Shown here piece after piece: positions 44,488-54,444 of a stretch of DNA of 64,000 nt. The notes below the pieces were generated by a model. It saw only the letters and a list, made by a program, of their open reading frames with translations, ran no database searches and had not been told where the DNA came from. Location: the NCBI RefSeq assembly GCF_001667735.1, contig NZ_LZJN01000206.1:1-64000 (forward strand), in the 5' to 3' direction. Each line of letters begins with the position of its first letter. Position 1 is the first letter of the stretch. The DNA is from Mycobacterium sp. E183. Its GTDB lineage: Bacteria > Actinomycetota > Actinomycetes > Mycobacteriales > Mycobacteriaceae. A program made the translations under genes and the position numbers.

Positions 44488-45327
44488 ATGATGATTCCGA
44501 TGCGCGTTCCGACCCTGTTGCTGTGCTTGGTGGTCGCCGTGGCGACGTCGGTGACGTCGTGCAAGCGGCCGCCGAACGATCGTTCGTCGGTCCCCCCGGC
44601 GCCGACCGTGCGCAGCAGCGCGCCGGCGCAGCGGCTGAGCCAGCCCCAGCAGAAGGCGGTGGCGGGGCCGGTGGACCCGGACAAGCGCGTCGGCGCCATC
44701 TTCATCGACGGGGGGCCGCTGCACGTGTGCACGGGCTCGGTGGTGCATTCGACGGGCGGCAACCTGATGATGACCGCGGCGCACTGCCTGGCCGGGGCCT
44801 CCAAGATCACCTTCGTGCCGGGCTTCGCCGGCGACGCGCCACCCGGCCCGGCCGATGTGTGGAAGGCCGACGCCGTCTACCTGGACCCCCGCTGGAGCGC
44901 GAGCAAGGATCCGAACGCGGACTATGCGATCGCGCGGCTGAGCAACGACGCCGGGGGTTCGGTGGAGGCCCGCGCCGGGCTGGCGCTGACGCTGGGCACC
45001 ACGCCGCCGCCCGGCAGCCACGTCACCGTGATGGGCTACCCGGCCGGCGTGGGTGGCGCGCCCATCGGGTGTCAGGCCAGCACGTCGGTGACCGAGGGCG
45101 GCTTCCCCTCGTTCCCGTGCGAGGGGTTGGTGGACGGCACCAGCGGCGCACCCTGGGTCAGCGGCACCATCCTCACCGGGGTGATCGGTGGTTTCGAGCG
45201 TGGTGGCTGCGCCGCGAACGTCTCGTATTCGGCGCCGTTCGACGCGCGAACCGCGCAGTTGCTGGCCCGCGCGGACGCCGGCGGCCCCGGCGACCCGATT
45301 CCCGGAGAACTCGACGACAGCTGTTAG
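44488..45327 (+). CDS. Trypsin-like serine protease, probable lipoprotein
   Basis: 279 residues from ATG 44488 (alternatives GTG 44479, ATG 44500). A hydrophobic leader ends in the lipobox VTSC with Cys25, so the protein is probably lipid-anchored outside the membrane. The catalytic triad is visible: His99 in MTAAHC, Asp145 in DYAIARL and Ser219 in GTSGAPW. Paired cysteines (81/100, 195/211, 241/279) suit an oxidising extracytoplasmic site. The substrate is unknown. It is divergent from the PAC2 gene and overlaps sthA by 4 bases. I do not recall a counterpart here in M. tuberculosis. Confidence 0.82.
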   Translation: MMIPMRVPTLLLCLVVAVATSVTSCKRPPNDRSSVPPAPTVRSSAPAQRLSQPQQKAVAGPVDPDKRVGAIFIDGGPLHVCTGSVVHSTGGNLMMTAAHCLAGASKITFVPGFAGDAPPGPADVWKADAVYLDPRWSASKDPNADYAIARLSNDAGGSVEARAGLALTLGTTPPPGSHVTVMGYPAGVGGAPIGCQASTSVTEGGFPSFPCEGLVDGTSGAPWVSGTILTGVIGGFERGGCAANVSYSAPFDARTAQLLARADAGGPGDPIPGELDDSC

Positions 45328-46739
45328 TGGCGAAACTGGTTGAGCGCGCGCACTTTGTTCATCACGTCGAGCGCGGCCACCTTGTAGGCCTCGGAGAACG
45401 TGGGGTAGTTGAACACGGCGTCCACCAGGTATTCGACGGTGCCGCCGCAGCCCATCACGGCCTGCCCGATGTGCACCATCTCGGTGGCGCTGGTGCCGAA
45501 GATGTGCACGCCCAGGAGCTTGAGATCGTCGGTGGACACCAGCAGCTTGAGCATCCCGTAGGAGTCACCGGCGATCTGGCCGCGGGCCAGTTCCCGGTAC
45601 CGGGCCACCCCGACCTCGTAGGGGATCGCGTTCTTGGTCAGTTCGACCTCGGTGGCCCCCACGTAGGAAACCTCGGGAATGGAGTAGATGCCGATCGGCT
45701 GCAGTTCGGTGATGCCGTCGGTCGGCTCCCCGAAGGCGTGATACGCGGCCAGCCGGCCCTGTTCCATCGAGGTCGCGGCCAGCGCGGGGAAGCCGATGAC
45801 GTCGCCGACGGCGTAGATGTGCGGCACCTTGGTCTGAAAGAAGTCGTCGACGAAGATCCGGCCGCGGTTGTCGGCCTCGAGCTCGGCGTTGTGCAGGTCG
45901 AGGTGGTCGGTCTGGCCTTGGCGCCCGGCGGAATACATCACCGTCTCCGCGGGGATCTGCTTGCCGCTGGCCAGGGTCGTGACGGTGCCCGCCGAGCCGA
46001 CGTCGACCGCGGTCACCTCCTCGCCGAACCGGAACGTCACCGCCAGGTCGCGCAGGTGGAACTTCAGCGCCTCGACGACCTCGGGGTCGCAGAAGTCCAG
46101 CATGTCGCTGCGCTTCTCCACCACGGTGACCTTGGTGCCCAGCGCGGCGAACATCGAGGCGTATTCGATGCCGATCACCCCGGCACCGACCACCACCATC
46201 GAGGTGGGCAGCGATTTGAGGTCAAGGATGCCGTCGGAGTCGAGCACCCGCTCCTCGTCGAACTCGACACCGGACGGCCGCGCCGGCCGGGTGCCGGTGG
46301 CGATGACGATGTATTTGCCGCTTACGGTTAACTTTTCGCGACGGGACGGGTCTTCGACCTCGATGGTGTGCGGGTCGACGAACCGGCCGTGGCCCAGCAG
46401 CAGGTCGATGCGGTTGCGCATCAGCTGATTGCGTACCACGTCGACCTCCTTGCCGATCACGTGCTGGGTGCGGGCCAGCAGGTCGGCCGGGGTGATCTTC
46501 TCCTTGACGCGGTAGCTCGCGCCGTACAGTTCGCGCTGGCTCATCCCGGTGAGGTAAAGGACGGCCTCGCGCAACGTCTTTGACGGGATGGTGCCGGTCT
46601 GGACGCACACGCCGCCGAGCATCTGGCCACGTTCGACGACCGCGACCGACTTGCCGAGCTTGGCCGACGCGATGGCGGCCTTCTGGCCGCCGGGCCCCGA
46701 ACCGATGACCACCATGTCGTACTCTTGCGCCGAACTCAT
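45324..46739 (-). CDS. sthA: Soluble pyridine nucleotide transhydrogenase
   Basis: 471 residues, flavoprotein disulfide reductase fold. The FAD motif is VIGSGPGGQKAA. The redox loop reads GGVCVQTGTIPSKTL, with only the first Cys, the usual difference between SthA and true disulfide reductases. The NAD(P) motif is VVGAGVIGIEYAS, and GRQGQTDHLDL and the C-terminal dimer domain follow. It equilibrates NADPH and NADH in the cytosol. The ATG at 46739 is chosen over an earlier TTG/ATG by the -10 spacing. Confidence 0.94.
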   Translation of the reverse strand: MSSAQEYDMVVIGSGPGGQKAAIASAKLGKSVAVVERGQMLGGVCVQTGTIPSKTLREAVLYLTGMSQRELYGASYRVKEKITPADLLARTQHVIGKEVDVVRNQLMRNRIDLLLGHGRFVDPHTIEVEDPSRREKLTVSGKYIVIATGTRPARPSGVEFDEERVLDSDGILDLKSLPTSMVVVGAGVIGIEYASMFAALGTKVTVVEKRSDMLDFCDPEVVEALKFHLRDLAVTFRFGEEVTAVDVGSAGTVTTLASGKQIPAETVMYSAGRQGQTDHLDLHNAELEADNRGRIFVDDFFQTKVPHIYAVGDVIGFPALAATSMEQGRLAAYHAFGEPTDGITELQPIGIYSIPEVSYVGATEVELTKNAIPYEVGVARYRELARGQIAGDSYGMLKLLVSTDDLKLLGVHIFGTSATEMVHIGQAVMGCGGTVEYLVDAVFNYPTFSEAYKVAALDVMNKVRALNQFRH

Positions 46740-46745
46740 GGGGTA

Positions 46746-46751
46746 ACAGTA
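46746..46751 (-). promoter_or_regulatory. -10 element (TACTGT) of a predicted leaderless sthA transcript
   Basis: Minus-strand TACTGT, 6 nt before the ATG at 46739. Confidence 0.58.
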
Positions 46752-46850
46752 GATCAGCAGCACTCACAGTGCTGGGTTCATTCACAGGCGCGGGATTCCG
46801 CACGTCCCCGCGAGCACCGGCTGACGGCACGGGCCGCCAGCGTGGTGCCC

Positions 46851-47909
46851 ATGACGACGCATCGACCTGACTTCAAACTCAACCGACCCGGCGCGCTCAT
46901 CGCCGCGCTGCCGGCGGTTCTCGGGTTCGTTCCCGAAAATTCATTGGTATTGGTGTCTTTGGACGGCGGCGACCTGGGGGCGGTGATGCGGGTCGACCTC
47001 TCAGACGAGCTCACCCGTCGGGTCGGGCACCTGGCCGAGGTCGCCGCCGCGGCCCGTCCCGACGCCGCGATCGCGGTGATCGTCAACGAGCAGGGGGCGC
47101 ACTGCCCGTGCTGCAACGAGCAGTACCGGCAGCTGTGCGACGCACTAGCAAACTCGTTGTCTGAGAACGGTATCGAGCTGTGGGCTGCCCATGTGGTCGA
47201 CCGTGTCGCGCTCGGCGGGCGCTGGCACTGCGTGGACGGGTGCGGTTCGAGCGGCGTGGTCGACGATCCATCCGCATCACCGCTGGCGGCCGCGGCGGTG
47301 CTCGACGGCAGGCGGCTCTACGCGCGCCGCGCCGACCTGCAGGCCGTCATCGCGGTGCAGGACGCGGCGCGCAGCTCCGCGTTGACCGGCGTGATCGACC
47401 GGTACGCGACGCGGCGCCTGGCGGCCCAGCGCGCGGATCCGGCCCGACGCGCCCGGGCCGACGTCAAACACGCCATGGTGTCCGCGGCCCGGGCCGCGGC
47501 CGGCCAGGCGCTGTCCTCGACCCAGCTGGCCAAGCTGAGCTGCGCGCTGAGCGACGCGCAGGTGCGCGACATCCTCTACGCCCTGGCGGTCGGCGAGAAC
47601 GCCGGCGAGGCCGAAACGTTGTGGGCGCTGCTGGCGCGCACCCTGCCGCCGCCCTGGCGGGTCGAGGCGCTGGTACTGCTCGCGTTCAGCGCTTACGCCC
47701 GTGGCGACGGGCCGCTGGCCGGGGTGTCGCTGGAGGCCGCGCTGCGCTGCGAGCCCGAGCATCGGATGGCGGGCATGCTGGACACCGCGTTGCAGTCGGG
47801 GTTGCGGCCGGAGGACATCCGGGAATTGGCGCTCACCGGCTACCGGCTGGCCAAGCAGCTGGGTGTGCGGTTACCGCCGCGACGGCCGTTCGGCCGCCGG
47901 GCGGGCTAG
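46851..47909 (+). CDS. DUF4192 protein (Rv2712c-like)
   Basis: 352 residues. It begins DFKLNRPGALIAALPAVLGFVPENSLVLVSL, the defining block of DUF4192. The Cys-rich HCPCCNEQYRQLC in the middle could bind a metal. The C-terminal half is helical (LWALLARTLPPPWRVEALVLLAFSAYARGDGPLAGVSLEAAL), TPR-like. Function is unknown; it is conserved beside ideR in mycobacteria. It is convergent with ideR. Confidence 0.8.
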   Translation: MTTHRPDFKLNRPGALIAALPAVLGFVPENSLVLVSLDGGDLGAVMRVDLSDELTRRVGHLAEVAAAARPDAAIAVIVNEQGAHCPCCNEQYRQLCDALANSLSENGIELWAAHVVDRVALGGRWHCVDGCGSSGVVDDPSASPLAAAAVLDGRRLYARRADLQAVIAVQDAARSSALTGVIDRYATRRLAAQRADPARRARADVKHAMVSAARAAAGQALSSTQLAKLSCALSDAQVRDILYALAVGENAGEAETLWALLARTLPPPWRVEALVLLAFSAYARGDGPLAGVSLEAALRCEPEHRMAGMLDTALQSGLRPEDIRELALTGYRLAKQLGVRLPPRRPFGRRAG

Positions 47910-47930
47910 CCAGACCACCATGCCGGGCGG

Positions 47931-48620
47931 TCAGACCTTCTCGACCTTGACGGCGTGCGCCATCTCGTGCGGCAGGGTGACGTTCTCGTGGCCCGGGATG
48001 ACGATGGTCACCCCGGCGGGTCCGGTCTCGACGGTCACCCGGGCGTTGGGGACGACGCCGGCGTCCTTCAGGCGGGTGATCAGGTCGATGTCGCCCTGCA
48101 CGTGCTCGGTCAGCTGGCGGACCACCACGGCCACCGGCGAACCGGGCGGCAGCTCGGTCAACCGGACCAGGTTGGCGTCGTCGGCGCCCGACTCGGGGCC
48201 AACACCGAGGTCCAGGAGCCCCGGGATCGGGTTGCCGAACGGGGAGGTGGTCGGGTGGTTGAGCACCTTCACCAGCCGCCGTTCGACGTCCTCGCTCATC
48301 ACGTGTTCCCACCGGCATGCCTCGGCGTGCACTTCCTCCCAGGGCACACCGATGACGTCGACCAGCAACCGCTCGGCGAGGCGGTGCTTGCGCATGACGG
48401 CGATGGCCAACGCCCGGCCTTTGTCGGTGAGCTCGAGGTGCCGGTCGCCGGCGACGTGAAGGAGCCCATCGCGCTCCATGCGGGAAACGGTTTGGCTGAC
48501 GGTCGGCCCACTCTGGTCGAGGCGCTCGGCGATCCGGGCGCGAAGCGGCGTCACGCCCTCTTCTTCGAGGTCGTAGATGGTCCGCAAGTACATCTCGGTG
48601 GTGTCAACCAGGTCGTTCAT
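47931..48620 (-). CDS. ideR: Iron-dependent repressor IdeR
   Basis: 229 residues, DtxR family. The winged helix includes the recognition helix SGPTVSQTVSRMERDGLL. The dimer and metal domain carries site-1 ligands His79, Glu83 and His98 and site-2 ligands Met10, Cys102, Glu105 and His106, all conserved. A C-terminal SH3-like domain ends the protein. With Fe2+ it represses siderophore synthesis and activates ferritin genes. It lies downstream of sigB in the order conserved across mycobacteria, separated by a strong hairpin. Confidence 0.97.
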   Translation of the reverse strand: MNDLVDTTEMYLRTIYDLEEEGVTPLRARIAERLDQSGPTVSQTVSRMERDGLLHVAGDRHLELTDKGRALAIAVMRKHRLAERLLVDVIGVPWEEVHAEACRWEHVMSEDVERRLVKVLNHPTTSPFGNPIPGLLDLGVGPESGADDANLVRLTELPPGSPVAVVVRQLTEHVQGDIDLITRLKDAGVVPNARVTVETGPAGVTIVIPGHENVTLPHEMAHAVKVEKV

Positions 48621-48693
48621 TCAGCACCTTCCATCGACGCCGAGTCTACTTGGCCAGCTGCGTGAATGGGTGTAACCCTTCCCCGACAAGCAG

Positions 48694-48721
48694 TATGCCC
48701 GCCGCGTCCGCGGCGGGCATA
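48694..48721. terminator. Perfect 13-bp hairpin between sigB and ideR
   Basis: TATGCCCGCCGCG and its exact complement are separated by only TC. It is located 26 bp after the sigB stop and 73 bp before the ideR start (minus strand). There is no U-tract, as is usual for mycobacterial terminators, so it is a plausible terminator for sigB. Confidence 0.6.
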
Positions 48722-48746
48722 CCGTCGTGCTACTAGTTCGGGGGCC

Positions 48747-49706
48747 TTAGCTTGCGTACGACCGTAGCCGGTCGGCGCGCTCGCCGTGGCGGAGTTTGGA
48801 CATTACGTCCCGCTCGATCTGGCGGACCCGCTCGCGCGACAGGCCGAACAGCTTCCCGATCTGGTCCAGGGTGCGCGGCTGGCCGTCGTCCAGGCCGAAG
48901 CGCAGCCGGATCACCTGGTGCTCGCGCTCGTCGAGAGTGGCGAGCACGCTGCGGATGTCGGTGTGCAACAGCTCGGCGATCACCGCGTTCTCGGCGGACA
49001 TCGCCTCGGCGTCCTCGATGAAGTCGCCCAGCGGTGCCTCCTCTTCGGAGCCGACCGGCATGTCCAGGCTTACCGGGTCGCGGCTGTGCTCGAGCAGGTC
49101 GTTGATCTTCTCGACCGGGATGCCGGACTCGGCGGCCAGTTCCTCGTCGGTGGCCTCGCGGCCCAGGTTCTGGTGCATCTCCCGCTTGATCCGCGCCAGC
49201 TTGTTGACCTGCTCGACCAGGTGCACGGGCAGGCGGATGGTGCGGCTCTGGTCGGCCATGCCGCGGGTGATGGCCTGGCGAATCCACCACGTGGCGTAGG
49301 TGGAGAACTTGAATCCCTTTGTGTAGTCGAACTTTTCCATCGCGCGGATCAGGCCCAGGTTGCCCTCCTGGATCAGGTCCAGCAGCGGCATGCCGCGACC
49401 CGTGTAGCGCTTCGCCAGCGACACCACCAGCCGCAGGTTCGCTTCCAGCAGGTGCCGGCGTGCGGCCTGGCCATCACGCACCACGGCCTCGAGGTCGCGT
49501 CGGCGGTTCTCCCCGAGGCGCTTACGGGTTTCCAGCAGGTGCTCCGCGTAGAGCCCAGCCTCGATGCGCTTGGCCAGTTCAACTTCGCCCGCCGCGTTCA
49601 GCAGCGCCGTCTTACCGATGCCATTGAGATAAACGCGCACGAGGTCGGCTGCGGGGCTCTGGGCGTCCAGATCGCCGTCAAATCTGCTCGTGCTGGCGTT
49701 CGCCAT
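48747..49706 (-). CDS. sigB: Principal-like sigma factor SigB
   Basis: 319 residues. Regions 1.2-4 are complete: DLVRVYLNGIGKTALL, the region 2 block RYTGRGMPLLDLIQEGNLG and STYATWWIRQAITRG. The region 4 helix-turn-helix is RTLDQIGKLFGLSRERVRQIE. It lacks the long N-terminal extension of SigA. It directs stress and stationary-phase transcription. GGGAGG precedes the ATG, and a SigE-type promoter lies 38 bp upstream. Confidence 0.96.
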   Translation of the reverse strand: MANASTSRFDGDLDAQSPAADLVRVYLNGIGKTALLNAAGEVELAKRIEAGLYAEHLLETRKRLGENRRRDLEAVVRDGQAARRHLLEANLRLVVSLAKRYTGRGMPLLDLIQEGNLGLIRAMEKFDYTKGFKFSTYATWWIRQAITRGMADQSRTIRLPVHLVEQVNKLARIKREMHQNLGREATDEELAAESGIPVEKINDLLEHSRDPVSLDMPVGSEEEAPLGDFIEDAEAMSAENAVIAELLHTDIRSVLATLDEREHQVIRLRFGLDDGQPRTLDQIGKLFGLSRERVRQIERDVMSKLRHGERADRLRSYAS

Positions 49707-49743
49707 AGCGACCTCCCATTCGGCTTTGTGCTGTCATCGAGTA

Positions 49744-49770
49744 CAACGACAGATCAGCCCTGAGAGTTCC
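49744..49770 (-). promoter_or_regulatory. SigE-type ECF promoter of sigB
   Basis: On the minus strand, GGAAC (49766-49770), 17 nt, CGTTG (49744-49748). The motif and spacing are the same as at clgR. Confidence 0.72.
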
Positions 49771-49857
49771 CAGCGGTTTGTCATCTCACACGTCTTGACG
49801 TGCACAAATGTGCCGCCGACCTGAGAATGTCCTGAGAAGTCGGGGCAATCGCCTTTC

Positions 49858-50265
49858 TCAGTGCGAGTGGCCGATGTCGCCGCCCGGTCCGGGGGGCCAG
49901 CCCGGTTGCGGGTGGCGGCGCGACTCGAGCGCCAGGCGCTCGGCCGTCGGGAACAGCGGGGTGCGCCGCCGGGCGTCGTCGAACCGTCGCGGCTCGTCGG
50001 CGCTGCGCGGTGGCCGGTCGTTGGCGATCAGTACGGCCATCCACGGCAGCGGAATCGACACCGCCACGATCGCCAGCGAAATCAGACCGTTGTGCCAGGC
50101 GCCGTACGCGACGGCGGCCAGGATGAGCGCCGGTATCCGGAACCCCATCAGCGTCAGGTACTTACGCACCCGGGCTCGGTGCTGTTCTTCGTAGGAGGGT
50201 GCGGCGGCGGTGATGAGGATCGGCCTGCCATCATCGTCGAACCCCAACTCGGAGCCGCGCGTCAT
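49858..50265 (-). CDS. DUF3099 membrane protein (Rv2709-like)
   Basis: 135 residues. The N-terminus has ILITAAAPSYEEQHRARVRKYL, the DUF3099 signature, followed by two membrane helices (about 42-60 and 64-84). A basic, Pro-rich tail ends HSH. Function is unknown. The ATG at 50265 gives the conserved length. Confidence 0.78.
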   Translation of the reverse strand: MTRGSELGFDDDGRPILITAAAPSYEEQHRARVRKYLTLMGFRIPALILAAVAYGAWHNGLISLAIVAVSIPLPWMAVLIANDRPPRSADEPRRFDDARRRTPLFPTAERLALESRRHPQPGWPPGPGGDIGHSH

Positions 50266-50319
50266 ACTTCCACTGTCCCACACGACGGCGATTCCGGCAG
50301 AAGCGAGTTACGGGGCACA

Positions 50320-50568
50320 ATGTCGGGTATGCAGACCCAGACGATCGAGCGCACCGAGACCGACGAACGCGTCGACGACGGGACCGGCAGCGATACGCCG
50401 AAATACTTCCACTACGTCAAGAAGGACAAGATCGCCGAGAGCGCGGTCATGGGTAACCACGTGGTGGCGTTGTGCGGGGAAGTGTTCCCCGTCACCAAGG
50501 CGGCCAAGCCCGGCTCGCCGGTTTGCCCGGATTGCAAGCAGATCTACGACCGGATGAAGAAGGACTAG
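50320..50568 (+). CDS. DUF3039 small zinc-ribbon-like protein (Rv2708c-like)
   Basis: 82 residues, the length of the M. tuberculosis homologue. KYFHYVKKDKIAESAVMGNHVVALCGEVFPV and SPVCPDCKQIYD supply an early Cys plus a CPDC pair and a His, a probable metal site. Function is unknown. It starts 54 bp from the divergent DUF3099 gene. Confidence 0.82.
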   Translation: MSGMQTQTIERTETDERVDDGTGSDTPKYFHYVKKDKIAESAVMGNHVVALCGEVFPVTKAAKPGSPVCPDCKQIYDRMKKD

Positions 50569-50590
50569 ATCGGCCGCGGCCGAGCACCCG

Positions 50591-51562
50591 TCACAGCGCC
50601 GCGTTGTCGGCGGCCGCCGGCTCCGGCGGGGGAGCCGCCGGTGCCTTCAGTGGTGTGATGCGCGATTGCAACCACTTGCGCAGCCGGTGCGCGTGCGTCT
50701 TCGGCGCCGGGAATTCCTCTTGGATCGCGGCGTTGAGCTCGGCGCCCAGCATCACGGCGAAACCGCCGAAGAACGCGAACAGCAGGAACGCGATCGGGGT
50801 GGCCAGCGCGCCGTAGGTGTAGCCCGTGCTGGTGATCCACCGCAGGTAGACCCGCAGGCCCAGCGTGGCGATGAGGAAGACCGCCGTGGCGAGCACGGCG
50901 CCGAAGATCAGCCGGTGCGTCGGCAGGGGCTCGGGCAGCGCGACCCGGTACAGGATGACCACGCCGATCAGCAGGCCGAGGATCAGCGCCGGGTAGTAGC
51001 CGTAGCGCAGGACGTTTTCCAGGCTGTCCGGGATGTGCTCGCTGACCTTGCGGGGGCCCACCACCAGCACCGGCGCCGCGCACACCACGAACACCAGCAT
51101 CACCACATACAGGAACAGGGCGAAGAGCCGCTGTCGCACCGGATGCCGCAGTGGCGTCTGGTCGTGCGCCTCCACGACCGCGTCGACGTAGGCCGAGATG
51201 GCCGACGATCCCGCCCACATCGAGATCAGGAAACCGACCGACACCACCTCACCCCGGGCGTTGGCGGTGACGTCACGGATGGTCGGCTCGATGATCTCGT
51301 TGACGACGCTGGGCGAGAAAAAGCTCCGGATCGCCGAGATGATGCTCTTCTCGATCGCGGTCAGCGTGTCCGGCCCGAACAGCGGCGCCACGTAGGCGAG
51401 GCTGCCCAGCATTCCCAGCAGCAGCGGCGGTAGCGACAGCGCCGACCAGAAACCCGCCTGGGCCGACTCGGAAAAGATGGAGTCATCCCAGCTTTTCGAG
51501 AGGGTCCTCAGAGTGAGTCGCCAGATGTGATGGCGGGACGGTTTTGCGACTTGATCGCTCAT
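50591..51562 (-). CDS. YihY/BrkB-family membrane protein (Rv2707-like)
   Basis: 323 residues with six predicted membrane helices. The family phrases FWSALSLPPLLLGMLGSLAY, YTYGALATPIAFLLFAFFGGFAVMLGAELNAAIQ are present. The C-terminal tail is Pro/Ala-rich. Once called ribonuclease BN, the family is now regarded as membrane proteins of unknown transport role. Confidence 0.82.
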   Translation of the reverse strand: MSDQVAKPSRHHIWRLTLRTLSKSWDDSIFSESAQAGFWSALSLPPLLLGMLGSLAYVAPLFGPDTLTAIEKSIISAIRSFFSPSVVNEIIEPTIRDVTANARGEVVSVGFLISMWAGSSAISAYVDAVVEAHDQTPLRHPVRQRLFALFLYVVMLVFVVCAAPVLVVGPRKVSEHIPDSLENVLRYGYYPALILGLLIGVVILYRVALPEPLPTHRLIFGAVLATAVFLIATLGLRVYLRWITSTGYTYGALATPIAFLLFAFFGGFAVMLGAELNAAIQEEFPAPKTHAHRLRKWLQSRITPLKAPAAPPPEPAAADNAAL

Positions 51563-51627
51563 ACCCGTCCAGCATTACCGAAGACCGCCCCACTCGCCCA
51601 CATTGGCGAAGGGTGAGTTCGGCGGAA

Positions 51628-51813
51628 CTAGCTTCCGCTGACCTCCAGGACGGCGGACAGTTCGGTCAGCTTCGCCTCGTGCTCGTTGGCGTGATGCTGG
51701 CAGAAGAGAAGCTCAGCTCCTGAAGGCAGCGTGGCACGGACTCGAGCAGCGGCACCGCAGCGGTCGCAGCGGTCCGCCCGGGTGAGCTCGGGACTGGTCA
51801 GAGTTGCATTCAT
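51628..51813 (-). CDS. Small DUF7455-type Cys-rich protein
   Basis: 61 residues: LTRADRCDRCGAAARVRATLPSG, then ELLFCQHHANEHEAKL. CxxC plus CxHH is a likely zinc site. Such proteins are widespread near sigA in actinobacteria, with unknown function. GGAGAAG precedes the ATG at 51813; the longer frame has no support. Confidence 0.75.
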   Translation of the reverse strand: MNATLTSPELTRADRCDRCGAAARVRATLPSGAELLFCQHHANEHEAKLTELSAVLEVSGS

Positions 51814-51935
51814 GGCTTCTCCGTTCTTGCTTTGATTCACTCTCTCAGACGTATGGGGTTTTTGCGTTGTTCCCCGATCGTTATCGGGTGTGTCGTTTCT
51901 CACGACCTGTAAACGTTTCGTTTCGAGGAACTCTC

Positions 51936-51941
51936 TACAGT
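51936..51941 (+). promoter_or_regulatory. -10 element (TACAGT) of a possible leaderless transcript
   Basis: TACAGT is 8 nt before the GTG at 51950, at the long end of the usual spacing. Confidence 0.4.
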
Positions 51942-51949
51942 GATAATCC

Positions 51950-52315
51950 GTGGCTTTCGCTCCTGACCTGCTGGTACATCTGTGCGGACGGGACGAGTGG
52001 TCCCGCGCCCGCGCGGCCGGTGAGATTCGCCCCGACACGTCCGGCGGCGGCCGGTTCATCCATCTCTCGGCGCCCGGCCAGGTCCATCTGCCGGCCAACC
52101 GGCTCTACCGCGGCCGCGATGATTTGGTTTTGCTGCACATCGACCCGGCGCGGCTGGACTCCGAAGTTCGCTGGGAGCCAGGCGTGGCAACGGATCCGGA
52201 GTCGATGCTGTTCCCGCACCTCTACGGTCGGCTGCCCACGGCCGCTGTGATTCGGGTCACCGATTACCGGCCGGGCCCCGACGGCACCTTCCCGCCGGTC
52301 GGGGATTCCGCGTAG
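51950..52315 (+). CDS. DUF952 protein (Rv2705c-like)
   Basis: 121 residues. LLVHLCGRDEWSRARAAGEIRPDTS and GRFIHLSAPGQVHLPANRLYRGRDDLVLLHID form the DUF952 pattern, related to ADP-ribosyltransferase-like folds by the conserved H and HLS positions. Activity is untested. Its 3' end overlaps the convergent RidA gene by 52 bases, an unusually long antisense overlap. Confidence 0.8.
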   Translation: MAFAPDLLVHLCGRDEWSRARAAGEIRPDTSGGGRFIHLSAPGQVHLPANRLYRGRDDLVLLHIDPARLDSEVRWEPGVATDPESMLFPHLYGRLPTAAVIRVTDYRPGPDGTFPPVGDSA

Positions 52316-52671
52316 GCGTCGGCTTCGATCTCCACCAGCATTTCGGGCGCGATCAACGCCGACACCTGCACCATGGTGGCCGCCGGGCGAATGTCACCGA
52401 ACACTTCGGCGTGCACCGCGGCGACCTCGCCCCAGCGGGACACGTCGGTGACGTACACGCGGGTGCGAACCACGTCGGTGAGCGCCGCGCCAACTTGGGC
52501 GAGCGCAATCTCGATGCGGCGCAACGCTTCTCGAGTCTGGGTCGCGATGTCGCCGGCTGGGCCGGAGCCGGTGGTCCCGGCCACCCACACGTGCGGGCCG
52601 ACCCGTACGGCACGCGAATAGCCGACGGCCGCCTCGAAGTCGGAGCCCGAGGAGACCAGTGTGCGGTTCAT
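52264..52671 (-). CDS. RidA/YjgF-family protein (Rv2704-like)
   Basis: 135 residues. GPHVWVAGTTGSGPAGDIATQTREAL, VRTRVYVTDVSRW and the late PAATMVQVSALIAPEMLVEIEADA block define RidA. The arginine that anchors enamine substrates in deaminase-competent members would align in the ADIRPAATMV segment but is not certain. It is cytosolic. ATG 52671 has a -10 hexamer 6 nt upstream. Confidence 0.85.
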   Translation of the reverse strand: MNRTLVSSGSDFEAAVGYSRAVRVGPHVWVAGTTGSGPAGDIATQTREALRRIEIALAQVGAALTDVVRTRVYVTDVSRWGEVAAVHAEVFGDIRPAATMVQVSALIAPEMLVEIEADAYAESPTGGKVPSGPGR

Positions 52672-52677
52672 GCCGCC

Positions 52678-52683
52678 ACCGTA
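52678..52683 (-). promoter_or_regulatory. -10 element (TACGGT) of a predicted leaderless transcript
   Basis: Minus-strand TACGGT, 6 nt before the ATG at 52671. Confidence 0.55.
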
Positions 52684-52762
52684 CGACGGCCGGCGCGGCG
52701 GGGCGACGCATTTTCCGGTCGAAGACGAGTGGCCTTGCGCGCCAATAAATTCGGCGAGTCGC

Positions 52763-54268
<1,506 letters not shown>

Positions 54269-54444
54269 TTACACCCCTTCGTTTGGGCTCACCTTCGGTG
54301 GGTATTGGGCATGGTTAACCGAAAGTGTCTGCTATGTCGATGTCGGCGTTGGATCAGCGTGGGTACTTGCACGCTATCGTTCGGGCGGTCGCCGATGACC
54401 ATTGTAACGACAGTCAGCGGTCGAACGGCTCCGCCGGGCAAAAA

